64,000 bases of DNA from Breviolum minutum Mf 1.05b.01 (GCA_000507305.1 DF241051.1:66256-130255); one strand, 5' to 3'. Positions 42,281-53,103 are shown, counted from the stretch's first letter. The notes: generated by a model from the sequence alone, not told the origin. Made by a program: numbers and translations.

Positions 42281-42313
42281 GGGATCCTTAGGGGATCCTT
42301 AGGGGATCCATGG
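42281..42313 (+). repeat. Tandem triplication of GGGATCCTTAG at an acceptor
   Basis: After TTTTTTCAG the 11-bp unit GGGATCCTTAG occurs twice, then a third partial unit GGGATCCATGG. It offers three possible AG acceptors 11 bp apart. Confidence 0.85.
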
Positions 42314-42473
42314 TTGCCTTACCCTGGAGGTCACTCGTGAGGAGGATGAGCTGGAGCTGCTTGGCCCACGCCTCGTGGGAGGAGGGCGCCGCCTGATCGG
42401 TCGGCCGAGGGGCCAAGTACCACCGCAGCAGTTGCAAGTGGAGTTGAAGGAAGATGGAAACTTGGGACGTTGA
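42303..42473 (+). CDS. Candidate terminal exon, charged
   Basis: Only the third AG of the triplicated acceptor leaves the frame open: GIHGCLTLEVTREEDELELL, GPRLVGGGRRLIGRPRGQVP and PQQLQVELKEDGNLGR, then TGA at 42471-42473. GC-rich. The acidic, arginine-glycine and glutamine segments look like a genuine protein. Family A copy 15 begins three bases after the stop. Confidence 0.52.
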   Translation, partial: GIHGCLTLEVTREEDELELLGPRLVGGGRRLIGRPRGQVPPQQLQVELKEDGNLGR

Positions 42474-42476
42474 AAA

Positions 42477-42586
42477 CTGGGTGGTGGCAACTCAAATATT
42501 TTTTCCATTTTTTCACCCCGAACTTTAGGGAAGATGAACCCATTTTGACGAGCATATTTTTCAGATGGGTTGAAACCACCAACTAG
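42477..42586 (+). mobile_element. Family A MITE copy 15
   Basis: CTGGGTGGTGGCAACTCAAA to GAAACCACCAACTAG; flanked by duplicated AAAA. Confidence 0.87.
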
Positions 42587-42653
42587 AAAACCTTCAAAAA
42601 ATCAGGATGAATTTCAGATGTTCACCAGATGTTGGTTTGGAAGATCAATCCAC

Positions 42654-42705
42654 TAGGTGGTGGTTGTTAAATCTGTTCATCCCTGTTTGGGGAAACTTTG
42701 GTTGA
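42654..42705 (+). mobile_element. Family A MITE copy 16, left half only
   Basis: CTAGGTGGTGGTTGTTAAAT and CATCCCTGTTTGGGGAAAC, then unrelated sequence. Confidence 0.65.
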
Positions 42706-42958
42706 AAATTTGGAGACTAGGCGAATGCCCAAAAAGTAGGGAATGTTCGGGAAGTTTCATCCCCATTATAACCAGGAAGGGAAGCTTCATTCCTTCATTC
42801 CGGAACCTTTGGTTGAAAACTGGAGAGCTAATTGGAAGGGCAATCCCCTGGTTATAAGACAGTTTTATAACCCCAGGAAACCCCCACCCTATGAAAAACC
42901 CATGGTTGTAAATGGGTAGGGATAAATCCACGAAAATAGTAGTTAGGGGGCCCCATCT

Positions 42959-43040
42959 TGTAGGTGGTGGCAACTCAAATATTTTCATCCCTATTTGGGG
43001 AAGGGATTTTTCATTTGACAAACGGGTTGAAACCACCTAG
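42959..43040 (+). mobile_element. Family A MITE copy 17, internally deleted
   Basis: TAGGTGGTGGCAACTCAAAT to GGGTTGAAACCACCTAG. Its right arm lacks the AA of the other copies, making the arms symmetric. Confidence 0.75.
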
Positions 43041-43408
43041 GAGAGGTGTTAAACTAAAGATGAGTTTTTTTGGTTCAAAAAGCACTTTTGTCAACAAAGT
43101 TGCGAGTTAAAATACGGAAAGAAAGGAAGATTTTGAATGAACATTTGCTGAAAAAATACCATGGATATTACTACAAAATACCCACAATACCACTTTGGAA
43201 ATTCCAAGGGAAATCATTTGATGGAGATGTTCAATAAAATGGTGATTTTGCACACCCCCGAAGATTAACAGTTCGAACCTGAAAATGCTGGTTTGGTTCA
43301 GATGATTTTCCTGGCCTTCCAGGGGGCCCGAGCTTAACAGTTCTTTTTCTCAGAAGATGAGGTTTTTTGGCTTAGAAACTTCTCAGATGTTGCGAGGTGA
43401 CCAAAAAT

Positions 43409-43614
43409 TGTCAACCAGAAATCCGGCGGATTTGCGCACCAGTTGATATGGTTCAGAAATCCCAAAGAACCACCGTTTGGTTGTATAAAACCTTGGAAAT
43501 CATGGGATAAACTTCCATATCAACTACTTGATATGGTAGTTTGTCCCATTATTTATAGGGTTTTAGCACCATCCAAACAATGGTTGTTTGGGATTTCTGA
43601 ACCATCAACAGTAG
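43409..43614. mobile_element. Family C MITE copy 5, compound
   Basis: Contains two head-to-head C segments: TCAACCAGAAATCCGGCGG at the left, TTCAGAAATCCCAAAGAACC inside, and CCATCAACAG then TA at the right. Confidence 0.65.
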
Positions 43615-43748
43615 TGAAAAAGCGATGTATCGGGAGTGATGGATTTGATTTTCGTGCCAGGGGTGATTGATTTTTTCTTCCATCCTTATCCTGGTTTTCC
43701 GTTCATAAATTTTGGTGGGAACCCCCCCTCCCCAAGCTACTTAGGGAA

Positions 43749-44000
43749 ATGCTTTCTGTTCATACATTGGGCTGCGAAAATTCGCCAAACTCTATAACTA
43801 GCAGTGTTGTTTCTTGGGCCCCAGCACGTTGCGTGACAGATGATTTTGGTGAACCAACAGCCTTTAAGGAACTGCCAGCTTCGAATATTCCGTCGCTTGG
43901 GGGCATGCCAAGCCCATGGGTGGATCTGGGGGAAAGTGATTCGCAAAGGGAAACCAACAGCCAATGGGTTTTGCTGGATGAAAAAGCACAACTATACTAA
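43749..44000 (+). CDS. Candidate terminal exon, unidentified
   Basis: Open from ATG 43749 to TAA at 43998-44000, 83 codons: MLSVHTLGCENSPNSITSSV, VSWAPARCVTDDFGEPTAFK, ELPASNIPSLGGMPSPWVDL and GESDSQRETNSQWVLLDEKA, then QLY. Composition is convincingly protein-like (Ser, Pro, acidic). Family A copy 18 starts at the next base after the stop. No domain recognised. Confidence 0.52.
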   Translation: MLSVHTLGCENSPNSITSSVVSWAPARCVTDDFGEPTAFKELPASNIPSLGGMPSPWVDLGESDSQRETNSQWVLLDEKAQLY

Positions 44001-44106
44001 CTAGGTGGTGGTTTCAAATATTTGTTCATTTTCCAACCCTATTTGGGGAAGATTTCCAATTTGACGAGCATATTTTTTCAAAGGGGTTGGTTCAACCACC
44101 AACTAT
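44001..44106 (+). mobile_element. Family A MITE copy 18
   Basis: CTAGGTGGTGGTTTCAAATA to CAACCACCAACTATAG (terminal variant). Begins directly after a stop codon of coding-like sequence. Confidence 0.82.
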
Positions 44107-44448
44107 AGATAAGTAATTGGCTTTGGAAAATGTCTAGGATTTGTTTCAATGTTTTTTTCAGAACAAAGAAAAATCATGAAAATATAGACACCAGGTGATG
44201 AAAAAATCCAACAGTGCATTTTGGATATCAAAAAAAGTCAAACCAGTAATTTCGTTGAGTTTTTTCCGTTGAATGCAGATTAAAAGCCGGTTTTTTGTTC
44301 CAAGTTGAAGCAGCTTGTTCTTGGGGTTAGAATCATCACGAGGTGTTCACCAAAAAGCCCTACGTACAGGAAAATAACCGTAAAAAGCTACAGTAAGGAG
44401 TTCAGATTTATACATCCATATCGGAACCAGTCCAAAAACAGAATTTGC

Positions 44449-44536
44449 ACTCCTGTAAGCTAACATAGCCATGAATTTCCAACATGTTGATGTTATGTAC
44501 AGGAAAGATGCGGATTTTCCAGTGCTATGTTACAAA
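44449..44536. mobile_element. Family B hairpin MITE copy 4, degraded
   Basis: CACTCCTGTAAGCTAACATA pairs with TGCTATGTTAC; inner loop GATGTTATGTACAGGAAAG. Confidence 0.55.
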
Positions 44537-45535
44537 TAGAGATCGCAATAGAATCCAGGCCCTTTAATTCTCTAGAGGAAAAAATGGTTAATATAGAGCT
44601 TCATCATTTAACCAATTCTGGAAACTCCTTGGTGTCGGACGGTTTGAGCAGTGTCAGATGAAGGATCAAAGATGTTCCCCTTCGCAACGTTGGTGGCCAA
44701 AAGGCCGCCACATAGAAGTTGTGGTGTTTTATTGGCGGGGTGATGTTTCGGAGGGCTGAAATCAGGAGATATGTGTTGATGTTGATAGCATCAATATCAT
44801 TCACCATAATTCAGCATTAATTTCAGAGTTGAAAATACAGCCCAAGTGATGATAGCCTTTCATCAACAGTGACACCCATGCCAGGGATTTACTAGCTTCC
44901 CAAAGCATGCTAGCAAAATTTGTGTTTCCTTAAAAAATTGCTTTAAACAGCCCTCCTAGCAACGGCTTTACAACATGATAAAGCTTCGAAAGGGTACCGG
45001 TTGAGATCAGTTGATTCCTCTCAACATCATCTGACATGGTTTCATATGCAAGGTTTGGAAGACGATGATTACCTTTTTGAGATAAGATCCATTTTTGGAG
45101 TTGAGCTGTTTTTTTTTCCAGGGAGAGTCATCCCAAGTTGTTGCCTTCCAACTTTTCTTTCCAAGCAGCTCTAAGGAAAACCCGGCTGGGCTTGGATTGC
45201 ATGGCCCTAAACGAGACATGAATCAAAAGAAAAAACTAAACAATAGCTATTTTAGCTTATTTTAACTTATGGGTTAATACCACCCAGTTATCTGGGGAAT
45301 TTCTTGCTCCATTGGATCCTCCTTCAATTGACAGGGGTTTTGTCAACCCCAAGGTGCATCCAGTGGATCGTGGTCATTGCGCACCTCCTTCGGGTGGACG
45401 TTTGATTAAAGGCACCGGTCAGTGGCAATTTGAAGCTTCCAATCTTGAATTGTCGATGATACTTGGAGATGAGTTATAGCGTCGTTTCAGATGTCGGGTT
45501 GTGGCTGCCTGGTGGCTACACATCCCGGCTCAATA

Positions 45536-45680
45536 GTTTCAGAAATCCGCCGTGAACTACAGCTGGGATGTACAAAACCTTGTAAATAATGGGAGAATCA
45601 CCCGTTCACATGGAAGCAAGCCAGATATTATTTTCCATAGGGTTTCGCAAACATTCCGGATTTCCTGAACCATCAACATC
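45536..45680 (-). mobile_element. Family C MITE copy 6, degraded
   Basis: TTTCAGAAATCCGCCG at the left, ACAAAACCTTGTAAATAATG inside, TTCCTGAACCATCAACA at the right. Probably the reverse orientation. Confidence 0.55.
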
Positions 45681-46372
45681 TATTTCAGATAGACAAAAGT
45701 TAGAGCCAGGTTGGTTGGGCCGATTGGAGGAACGTCGTTTTTGTCGGAAGTTGAAGAAGTCCATTTTCGGGTCAAAGTTCGTTTCAAGATACCAATCTGT
45801 CTATGGGATTTTTCTCATGTGAAAAGACCACTGTTCAGATGGTGATGGTTGTAAGTCTTTTTGTTGTGTTTCAATTTCGAGGTTTTACGCCTGCTTCAGG
45901 TTTTTTTGTTTAATGCCTCTTTTTGTTTGTGGTTAAGATCGTTGAGGGAGATTCCCAACCCTTCAGAAGGATTGTTTAAAAAAACAAACAAATCCTTTTT
46001 GAAGGAAAAGGCAAAGCTGAAAGCCAAAGCTCAGCCCTCAACCTCAACCTCAACACCATCACCCCCAAATGATCGTCTATAAAATGTAGAACTTGAGTCC
46101 TCTATAAAATGGTTGGAAAAGCGTGCTTAGGATCATTCAAGGGTTATTCCCCAAGCCAAAACTCCACAAAACGCATCCAACCACAACCAGAACCCCCAAA
46201 CTCTTAAGCAAGCATCACTCCCCAATCTCGGCCAAGAACTGCGGGTGACACGGGTCATTTCCAACGTTGCATGCCTCATCGCGATGGACCTTTGAGTCCT
46301 TTCGTCATCATCCTCACAATGGTGACTGGTTGACTTGGGATGGGACGATTGGGGCGGATGGGATCATACTAG

Positions 46373-46480
46373 ACCCGTGTAAACTAACATAGCTATGGTA
46401 TATAAATCACCATCTTTCTTGGTTAAAATACCATCAAAAATGGGTTGATTTCCCCATGGCTCTGTTAGTTTAATCGAGGA
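46373..46480. mobile_element. Family B hairpin MITE copy 5, degraded
   Basis: GTAAACTAACATAGCTATGG pairs with CCATGGCTCTGTTAGTTTAA. Confidence 0.6.
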
Positions 46481-46892
46481 TAGATATATATCACTGGCTG
46501 GAAGGTTCCAGGAGCATGACGTCAAAAATTAAAACGAACACGCTACCCGGAAGGTAGCGAAGAGGACGGGAAATGTTCGGCCATTTATGGGTTTGCATCC
46601 AGGTTAATGAACTTCTTTGTCCATCCAGATTTCCCGGAGAAATCGTTGGGGGGTTATGTGTTTCATTTTCGGAGGATATGTTGAGCCGGTTGGTTGACCA
46701 GGTTTTTTTAAATGCGGCGCATCAATGTCATCAACTTCGATGATGATTCCTGTTGACCGATTTTTCACCGATGATTGGAGGATATAAAGTCCTCCAGCTG
46801 TCAGGAACTTTGAAAAAATCTCCAAACTAGTTAATTTGATTTTCACCTCTTTTAAAATTCAACTGCTTGGTTTTTACAAGAACCCAGATAAT

Positions 46893-47019
46893 ACTGTTGA
46901 TGGTTCAGAAATCCCAAGTAACCACCTTGTGAATGGTGCTAAAACCCTGTAAATAATGGGATTTCAACTACCAAGCTCAACTGGTGATCGCCGGATTTCT
47001 GGTTGCCATCAACCGTATT
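46893..47019 (-). mobile_element. Family C MITE copy 7
   Basis: TA then CTGTTGATGGTTCAGAAATC; right end TTGCCATCAACCG then TA. Reverse orientation to copy 1. Confidence 0.78.
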
Positions 47020-47343
47020 AGCAGGTTGGTTTGGGAGTTTTCGGTGGCTCAAAAAAGTGGCGACTCGACGGGTTGGTTGGGGGATGTTGAAATTCGGAGC
47101 CCACTGAAAGTACTCAACTTTTCATTGCAAGTGCTCAGATTACATAAATAGTAATATATGTGGTTATTTGCATGTTTATATGTTGATGATTATTTATTTT
47201 ACATACATCACCCATGCAATTTGAAAATTCAAAAGGGTCACCCTCTTAAGATGATTCAACAAAATAAGCGGCGTGGCTGGTAAATGCTTAATTTTTCTGA
47301 ACTTCTTTGCTATACAAATCCTTCCAGTAATCACCAAACGTTT

Positions 47344-47465
47344 CAGGTACCTAAAATGGAGGTACTGCACCTTATAAGGCTATTTTTGGGGTGTGCTTTC
47401 CCTTACATAAGCCTTACATACAGCTTATATAGGTGAGCATTCCTCCATTTTAGGTACCTGAAATT
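47344..47465. repeat. Singleton hairpin
   Basis: TTTCAGGTACCTAAAATGGA (then GG) pairs exactly with CCTCCATTTTAGGTACCTGA. Confidence 0.7.
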
Positions 47466-47733
47466 TTTGGTGAAGTAAGCGTCCATCGAGAGAAGTTGGC
47501 ACCATTTTTTTTTCAACCACCTGATCGAAGCAGCGGTCGCTTTGTAGTAAAGTCACCTGAAAAGGTGGGCAGGTCAACTGGATTTTTTTTGTTCAAGAAC
47601 CTTCAGTTATGAACGTCCATGTTGAGGGTTGTATTTTTCAACTAGTGGTTACTTGATGACTTCGGGGATGCCAGCAATCCAAACCACCGGGAACCAAACC
47701 ACCAATTAACCTTTGTTTGGTGTGAATCTGCAG

Positions 47734-47799
47734 GTGAAGGAGGATCAGCTGGATGTGGTGGACATGAATCCTCTTGATTCGACACTTCGTCTTCGCTGA
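47734..47799 (+). CDS. Candidate short terminal exon
   Basis: Acceptor AATCTGCAG (47725-47733), then VKEDQLDVVDMNPLDSTLRL and R, TGA. 21 codons with acidic, protein-like composition. Confidence 0.38.
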   Translation: MKEDQLDVVDMNPLDSTLRLR

Positions 47800-48336
47800 G
47801 GGGCTCATAAAATGGTGTCGTGCTTCCTTGCCAGAGATTGGGCTTATACCTATTTATATACCTATATATGTATATATATATATATATGATACATATTTAT
47901 ATAGACCCTGGAAACATCGGGATGTCGCTATGTGACTTCGGCAAATTAAAGTATCCATGTTGGGATGTGATTTTTCTTCGGCTGGCGGTTCAAAAAAATG
48001 AGTTGTTTTCCAGGTCAAACGTTTTGGAAAAACCAGGTTCATGACTGAAATTTACTAACTTTTGAACATATACCACCTGGAAAGGATCGATGGCGATCGC
48101 CAAACCCAATTTATTGGTGAATAAAAGGTGGCCGCTTAGAGGTGGCTAGCCATCTCTGTCACTGCGGTGTATTTGATTCACATCCATGAAATCTTAGTGT
48201 GACCTTTCGCTCCCAAAGAAAATATCACTTGGAAAATATCTTGAAAATCCGTACAATCAATAAAACTTCGCCACTGTTGAAGTTTGGGATGTTGCACCCA
48301 AAATCCGGTCCACTAACAAAAAAACTCTTAAAAAAA

Positions 48337-48443
48337 CCCTCCAGCGAACTAACATATCCCCCAAAAATCCAAAAATGGCATTTTGAGTCGATGATGTTCC
48401 AAACTTCCCGGTTGGTGGGATATGTATCCATTTCCTGGAGGGT
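48337..48443. mobile_element. Family B hairpin MITE copy 6
   Basis: CCCTCCAGCGAACTAACATA and TCCCCC pair with GGGATATGTATCCATTTCCT and GGAGGG; TA at the right. Shares the TATCC-type stem with copies 8 and 10. Confidence 0.6.
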
Positions 48444-48646
48444 AACAGGACATTGGTTTGATAATTCATCTCACTGCCGTTTTCTGTGGCTCCATAACTC
48501 TGAGTTTTGCTTGGCTGGCTGATGCCTTAGGGATAACAAAGGAAAAAAACAGCATGTAGTCATCATAGGGTTACTTCTTTCATTTGTATTTGCAGGTGTT
48601 CTGTGCGAGTATATGCAGTACATAACAGTTGCCATCAAAGATGAGG

Positions 48647-48666
48647 GTGTGTGTGTGTGTGTGTGT
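48647..48666. repeat. GT dinucleotide repeat
   Basis: Ten GT units. Confidence 0.9.
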
Positions 48667-48994
48667 CTCAAGCGCATCACATTTGAGGGCAGCAATTGCT
48701 GCAACATAGCTACTTTGACTTCAACATAAAGTTGCAAAAATCACCAGACCCTTCTTTAAGCCCATGGGCAGGCAGCCACACTAGTTACCCCTAGCCACAT
48801 AGCTTAAGATGTGAAACCCTATCCAGTATTAGTGACCACCCTGAGGAGTGCGGCCCCATCGCCACGAGGGCGTCACTTTCATCGCTGTTGCCCAAGGGGC
48901 ACGGCCTTTCTGAAGCGCGGCGAAGGAGAAGAAGTGGGGAGTTTGGTGCACTTCATGACATGAAGTGTCAATAAGGCGGGGGGGCGGTTGGTAT

Positions 48995-49100
48995 CTAGGT
49001 GGTGGTTTCAAATATTTTTGATGTTCACCCCGATCCTTGGGGAAATGATCCAAATTTACTCATATTTTTGTTGAGATGGATTGCTTCAACCACCAACTAG
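48995..49100 (+). mobile_element. Family A MITE copy 19
   Basis: CTAGGTGGTGGTTTCAAATA to CAACCACCAACTAG; flanks GGTA(T) and GGTA. Confidence 0.85.
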
Positions 49101-49510
49101 GGTAATTTTTGATGTCTTTTTTTCGGTGAAGTAAGGGTGACTCAGTGTTTCATGTCGCAATTTGTTTGTTTCGGGTCTTTCGGTGGATGATTCAGATTGC
49201 GAATCGTGGTGTTTGTAGTTGATTCTTGTTCCCCTCACCCCTTTGTTCAGGAACCCTAAGTGAGTTCCGTATCAAAATCCCGGTTGGTGGGAAAGATATA
49301 TTTAGGAGATGGTTTTTGTCCAGTTATATACAGTGCAGATTCAAATAAGCCACTTAATAGGCCCTTCATTAAAGAACCAGCACTTTCATGGCATGTAACA
49401 TGTGATTTGAACACTTGGTCGCTTGGATTTTGAAACAAAGCTTTTAAATCACACCAGTTGTAGGGTATAAGCAGGAAGAAATCCACGTATGCAACCGTGG
49501 CCCAAATACA

Positions 49511-49580
49511 GTATGTGTTTATTTTCACCCCGAAACTTGAGGGAGTTTTACCATTTCGACCACATGGTTTGAAATTTCTT
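49511..49580 (+). mobile_element. Possible family A relic
   Basis: TTTATTTTCACCCCGAAACT and GACCACATGGTTTGAAAT in family A order; ends lost. Confidence 0.3.
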
Positions 49581-49687
49581 GCGATAGAATGATTCTAGTT
49601 GTTTGTTCAACCATATTCAACTATATCTTCCTAGTTTGCCATGTTGTAAGCCGTAAGCCCAGCAGTAGAGATTCTCCATGCGGTTCC

Positions 49688-49837
49688 CAGGTTTCTTTTG
49701 GAACACCTTATAAGCCCACTGTGGATGAGACCGGACAGAACTTGTGCATCACTGCATTCTGTTTGCAGTCGTTTCACGCAGCGAGAGTGGAAAGTGCTTT
49801 CCACCATTTCAGCGCCAAAAATGTCGACGGTGAATGA
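49688..49837 (+). CDS. Weak candidate terminal exon
   Basis: Reads GSQVSFGTPYKPTVDETGQN, LCITAFCLQSFHAARVESAF and HHFSAKNVDGE to TGA. Confidence 0.28.
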   Translation, partial: QVSFGTPYKPTVDETGQNLCITAFCLQSFHAARVESAFHHFSAKNVDGE

Positions 49838-50364
49838 GCTCACATTACAAGAAAGATTTTGATATCTCTATAGATAATTAACCCAGGTAGATTCCAAGGC
49901 ATCACGTCCATTCTTTTGGCAGCTGGTGAAGCAGAACCTTTGTTCAGTTTCCTAGTTTGTTGGAACCCCTGGCAGAAGTGTCGAGGTGGCTCTCCCGCTT
50001 CTGAGATTCAAAAGTCATGAACAAAAAGCCGTGCTGCATGCAATTGGCGTGGCTGACAATGTTTGGAAATGACGATTTCTTCCCAAAGATTTACCATGAG
50101 GTATGCTTGAAATTCTTGAGACAAAATCCATTGAGTTGACTTTGGACTTTTTGACCTCCAAGTTATTGAAAAGAGTTCGGGTCAAGAGGCAGTACTCAAT
50201 TGACGCAACAAGCAGTACTCACTTTTCATGACTTGCGAGTTTCTGGATAAAGAATATCCATAGATCCGAAAGTGGGTTGGTGGCATCTCTTTGTACGCAT
50301 CATCCAGCACTGGCACAAGATTTCATGACATTTTCCCATGACTAATCAACCTACTCACCCAACG

Positions 50365-50462
50365 TACCCCCCCAGAAATAAGACCTTAGTAAGGGCTTAT
50401 TAACCATTGATTTCCCTTAATAAGGCCTTATTAAACCCTTATTTCTGAGGGGTGTTAGGTTG
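50365..50462. repeat. Hairpin with AATAAGGCCTTATT-type stem
   Basis: CCCCCCCAGAAATAAGACCT pairs with the segment ending CCCTTATTTCTGAGGGG. Confidence 0.65.
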
Positions 50463-50996
50463 ACCCAACTTTCAACCATCCATTGTGGCCGGGGCCATAC
50501 CCGTCTCTCTTAGTGACCAAGGTGGGATAAGCCTATTGAAAAGGTTGCACATTCGGATTTGGATCCTTCCTTTTCAGCAGATGCTAGTGACAGCTGTTGG
50601 ATACAGAAAAATAGGCTGACATGCATTAAACATGTTTGTGGCAAAGAAAAGTGACATTCTCTTTGGACGGGCTCCCCCAAAAGATAGGCTTTTTGATTCC
50701 ACTTCTTGCACCAATCTTTTACAGTTGCTGGAGCATTCATATTACCCCTAGAATCCCCTAGATATCATGCACACAATTTCTGTGTAGTAATCCAATCCGA
50801 GGACCATAAAATTTCATGGCAGCAACTTTTCGCTGGAAAACATCATTCTCTTTGAAAAGGGCCGCCGTGGAATTTCGGGAATTATCTCTAAAAAAACGCC
50901 TGACCTTCCCAGTGAGTTCCACTCGTAAGCTTTTCGAGTGAAATGGCACCCTAACCTCCAGCAAAATGACCTTAATTGTAAAGGAAACAATGAAAC

Positions 50997-51188
50997 TTGT
51001 GTGTTGGAGATACCGATTTTCCTACTGGTTGCTTGGTGAAGAATCTCTTGGTGACAAATCCCTGCGTACAAATGATGTATATACAGGATGGGGAGGAAGG
51101 ATCGGAGCAAACAGATGAAATGCTGGGAGTGCTGACCACAGAAATGGCAGCTTATTTGCGCCGTGTCCTTCCATATGTCTGCCCATGA
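50997..51188 (+). CDS. Candidate terminal exon, unidentified
   Basis: Reads VGDTDFPTGCLVKNLLVTNP, CVQMMYIQDGEEGSEQTDEM, LGVLTTEMAAYLRRVLPYVC and P to TGA at 51186-51188. Strongly protein-like, acidic middle and helical end. The left border is not fixed: an acceptor could be the GGAG before ATACC or upstream. Confidence 0.48.
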   Translation: MCVGDTDFPTGCLVKNLLVTNPCVQMMYIQDGEEGSEQTDEMLGVLTTEMAAYLRRVLPYVCP

Positions 51189-51261
51189 TTTCGTTGGCAA
51201 ACGGTATAGAATTCCAAAATCGATCTTAGACCTCTTTTGAGTTCAGTGAATTTTTATGTAT

Positions 51262-51363
51262 CTAGGTGGTGGTTTCAAAAGTTTTTTATGTTCACCCCCC
51301 CTACTTGGGGAGATGATCCAAATTGACAAATATTTTTTCAGATGGGTTGAAACCACCAACTAG
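51262..51363 (+). mobile_element. Family A MITE copy 20
   Basis: CTAGGTGGTGGTTTCAAAAG to GAAACCACCAACTAG. Confidence 0.87.
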
Positions 51364-51563
51364 ATATGATCGTTAGAATTAGACGCTTCTCAGGGGACTG
51401 ACCAACAGTTTACCAAGATCATCTTTGGAGGGTTTACCTATGATTCCCTCTCCATTTTCGCCAAGCCACTGTGAATGTGAATGAACATCCTCTGTATACC
51501 TCAGACTTGTGTGGCAACCGGTTCACTTTTCCATCACGAAAAAACAAAACACATCTCTGGAAC

Positions 51564-51769
51564 TGTCACTACAAACTGAGGTGCGGATAGGACACGGGGA
51601 ACAACAACAACAACAACAACAACAACAACTTCGTGATTGGTTTTGTTTTCCATCTTTGTCGAACGAGGATTCCTATGCTCATCAGATTCGTTCGAAAGAC
51701 AGTGATGCTATTCGAACAATTCTGGAGTTGAAGGTTTGGGAAGCTCAGAAAGTTGTATCTTGCAACTGA
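51564..51769 (+). CDS. Candidate exon with a CAA-encoded polyglutamine run
   Basis: Reads LQTEVRIGHGE, then a nine-residue Gln run from (CAA)n at 51601-51629, then LRDWFCFPSLSNEDSYAHQI, RSKDSDAIRTILELKVWEAQ and KVVSCN to TGA at 51767-51769. The stop lies inside the 20-bp repeat that flanks the next MITE. No domain recognised. Confidence 0.48.
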
Positions 51770-51913
51770 GTGGTGAAGGGTTGCTTGGAGGATCATCCCA
51801 GTTAGTAAGTGATTAATAACCATGGTTAGTAAGTCCTATAAGTGGAGTTGGTTCCCTTCCAAATGGCCTAAATGGCTTATAAATAGGGGTTACTAACTGA
51901 GTGGTGAAGGGTT
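51764..51913 (-). mobile_element. Family D MITE copy 6 inside a 20-bp direct repeat
   Basis: AACTGAGTGGTGAAGGGTTG occurs exactly at 51764-51783 and 51894-51913. Between them (51784-51893) lies a D element, CTTGGAGGATCATCCCAGTT and TTCCCTTCCAAATGGCC, lacking its right arm. Reverse orientation. Confidence 0.75.
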
Positions 51914-51922
51914 GTGTGTGCA

Positions 51923-51970
51923 GGGATCATGAAAGTACACCTATTGAGGGGATGAATCATGCAAATCTAT
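51923..51970 (+). CDS. Candidate short exon abutting family A copy 21
   Basis: Acceptor TGTGTGCAG (51914-51922), then DHESTPIEGMNHANL, running straight into the left end of the MITE (CTGG then GTGGTGG). Short; supported mainly by the acceptor and composition. Confidence 0.33.
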
Positions 51971-52073
51971 TCTGGGTGGTGGCAACTCAAATATTCTTTA
52001 TTTTCACCCCGATCCTTGGGGACATAATCCAATTTGACAAATATTGTTCAAAGGGGTTGAAACCACCAACTAG
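51971..52073 (+). mobile_element. Family A MITE copy 21
   Basis: CTGGGTGGTGGCAACTCAAA to GAAACCACCAACTAG; flanks TATT and TATA. Confidence 0.87.
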
Positions 52074-52442
52074 TATAGTAAATTTATAGGCTTTCCCCTT
52101 TATAGTGTCGTGTTTGGGTTGGTAATAGAATAACCCCTGTTGGGGTGGATGTTGGTAGACATGTTGGTAGATGTTTTGTCAGATGCACATCAATACAAAA
52201 GTGGAGTTCAAGGATGGTAAAACAAACCACCAAGATTGACCGAAAACGTAAAAAACATTCAAGATGTTTTAGAAAGTAGCGTAGCTCATCCAAAGGTGGT
52301 TGAGAAGACGTTGATCCGTTTGCAAAGGGCAGGTGCCTTTTTTCACACACGGACATGTGAATCCCTAAAAGTGAAGCAAAAGATGAAACAATAGGATGAA
52401 ACGATTTGGATTTCAAAACCTGCAACTTCGACCAACGATAAG

Positions 52443-52533
52443 ATCAACAACAACAGCAACAGCAGCAACAACAACAACAACAACAGCAGCAGCAGCAACA
52501 ACAACAACAACAGCAACAACAACAAAAACAAGA
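52443..52533. repeat. CAA/CAG trinucleotide repeat
   Basis: About 90 bp of CAACAG and ACAACA units; open in several frames, so no coding claim. Confidence 0.85.
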
Positions 52534-52628
52534 ACGTTAACGAAAACAAAATTTGACGAGAACAATATGGACGATGCACTGCTTGGATGAAAGAAGCTTC
52601 ATTTCAAAAGCCTGGAATCCCTCCCCAG

Positions 52629-52757
52629 TGTTCTTTTTGCCACACTCTAGCCAACATGTTGGACAGAGATGGTGAGCTCTCGACTCGGTTTTTCAAACAA
52701 ACAGACGGTGTGTCGGCGTGTTTTTGTTCCCGTCAAAACCTAGAGAACGACCCCAAG
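52629..52757 (+). CDS. Candidate internal exon with MLDRDG motif
   Basis: Acceptor CTCCCCAG (52621-52628), then CSFCHTLANMLDRDGELSTR, FFKQTDGVSACFCSRQNLEN and DPK in phase 0, then GTGTGG. Its LANMLDRDGEL resembles WADMLDEDGTL in the exon at 53104, suggesting duplicated exons of one gene. Confidence 0.45.
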
Positions 52758-53103
52758 GTGTGGTTGCTTTTGAAGTACTGATGTTTTCATGCAAATCTGA
52801 AATTTTCGGGAAATCTGCCTAGGTAGAAATGCACTTCCCATGATTAAATCGTTAGAGGATACTGCGTTCTTTCATTTTTGTTGCAGCCTCTTCCCCGCAC
52901 CATTGAAGCCATTTCTTGGAATTTTGTGATGTAACTCCAACACTGAAGATCGAAACCCTAAACTTTGAACCTTCCAGTTTGGAAGAAAGTTTTTTGGGCA
53001 GAAAACTTGCAAAGGGTGCTGTATCGTGGATATGAAGGTCCCATAAATTCAGACGTCCTTCCCCCATTTCCCGTTCTAAATATGAAATTTCCTCGTTCCG
53101 CAG

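Larger units (their letters stand above)
44537..47733. other. Mostly non-coding stretch
   Basis: Holds family C copies 6 and 7, family B copy 5 and the hairpin at 47344; no supported exon. 46000-46075 has a Pro/Ser/Thr-rich open stretch without borders. Confidence 0.35.
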
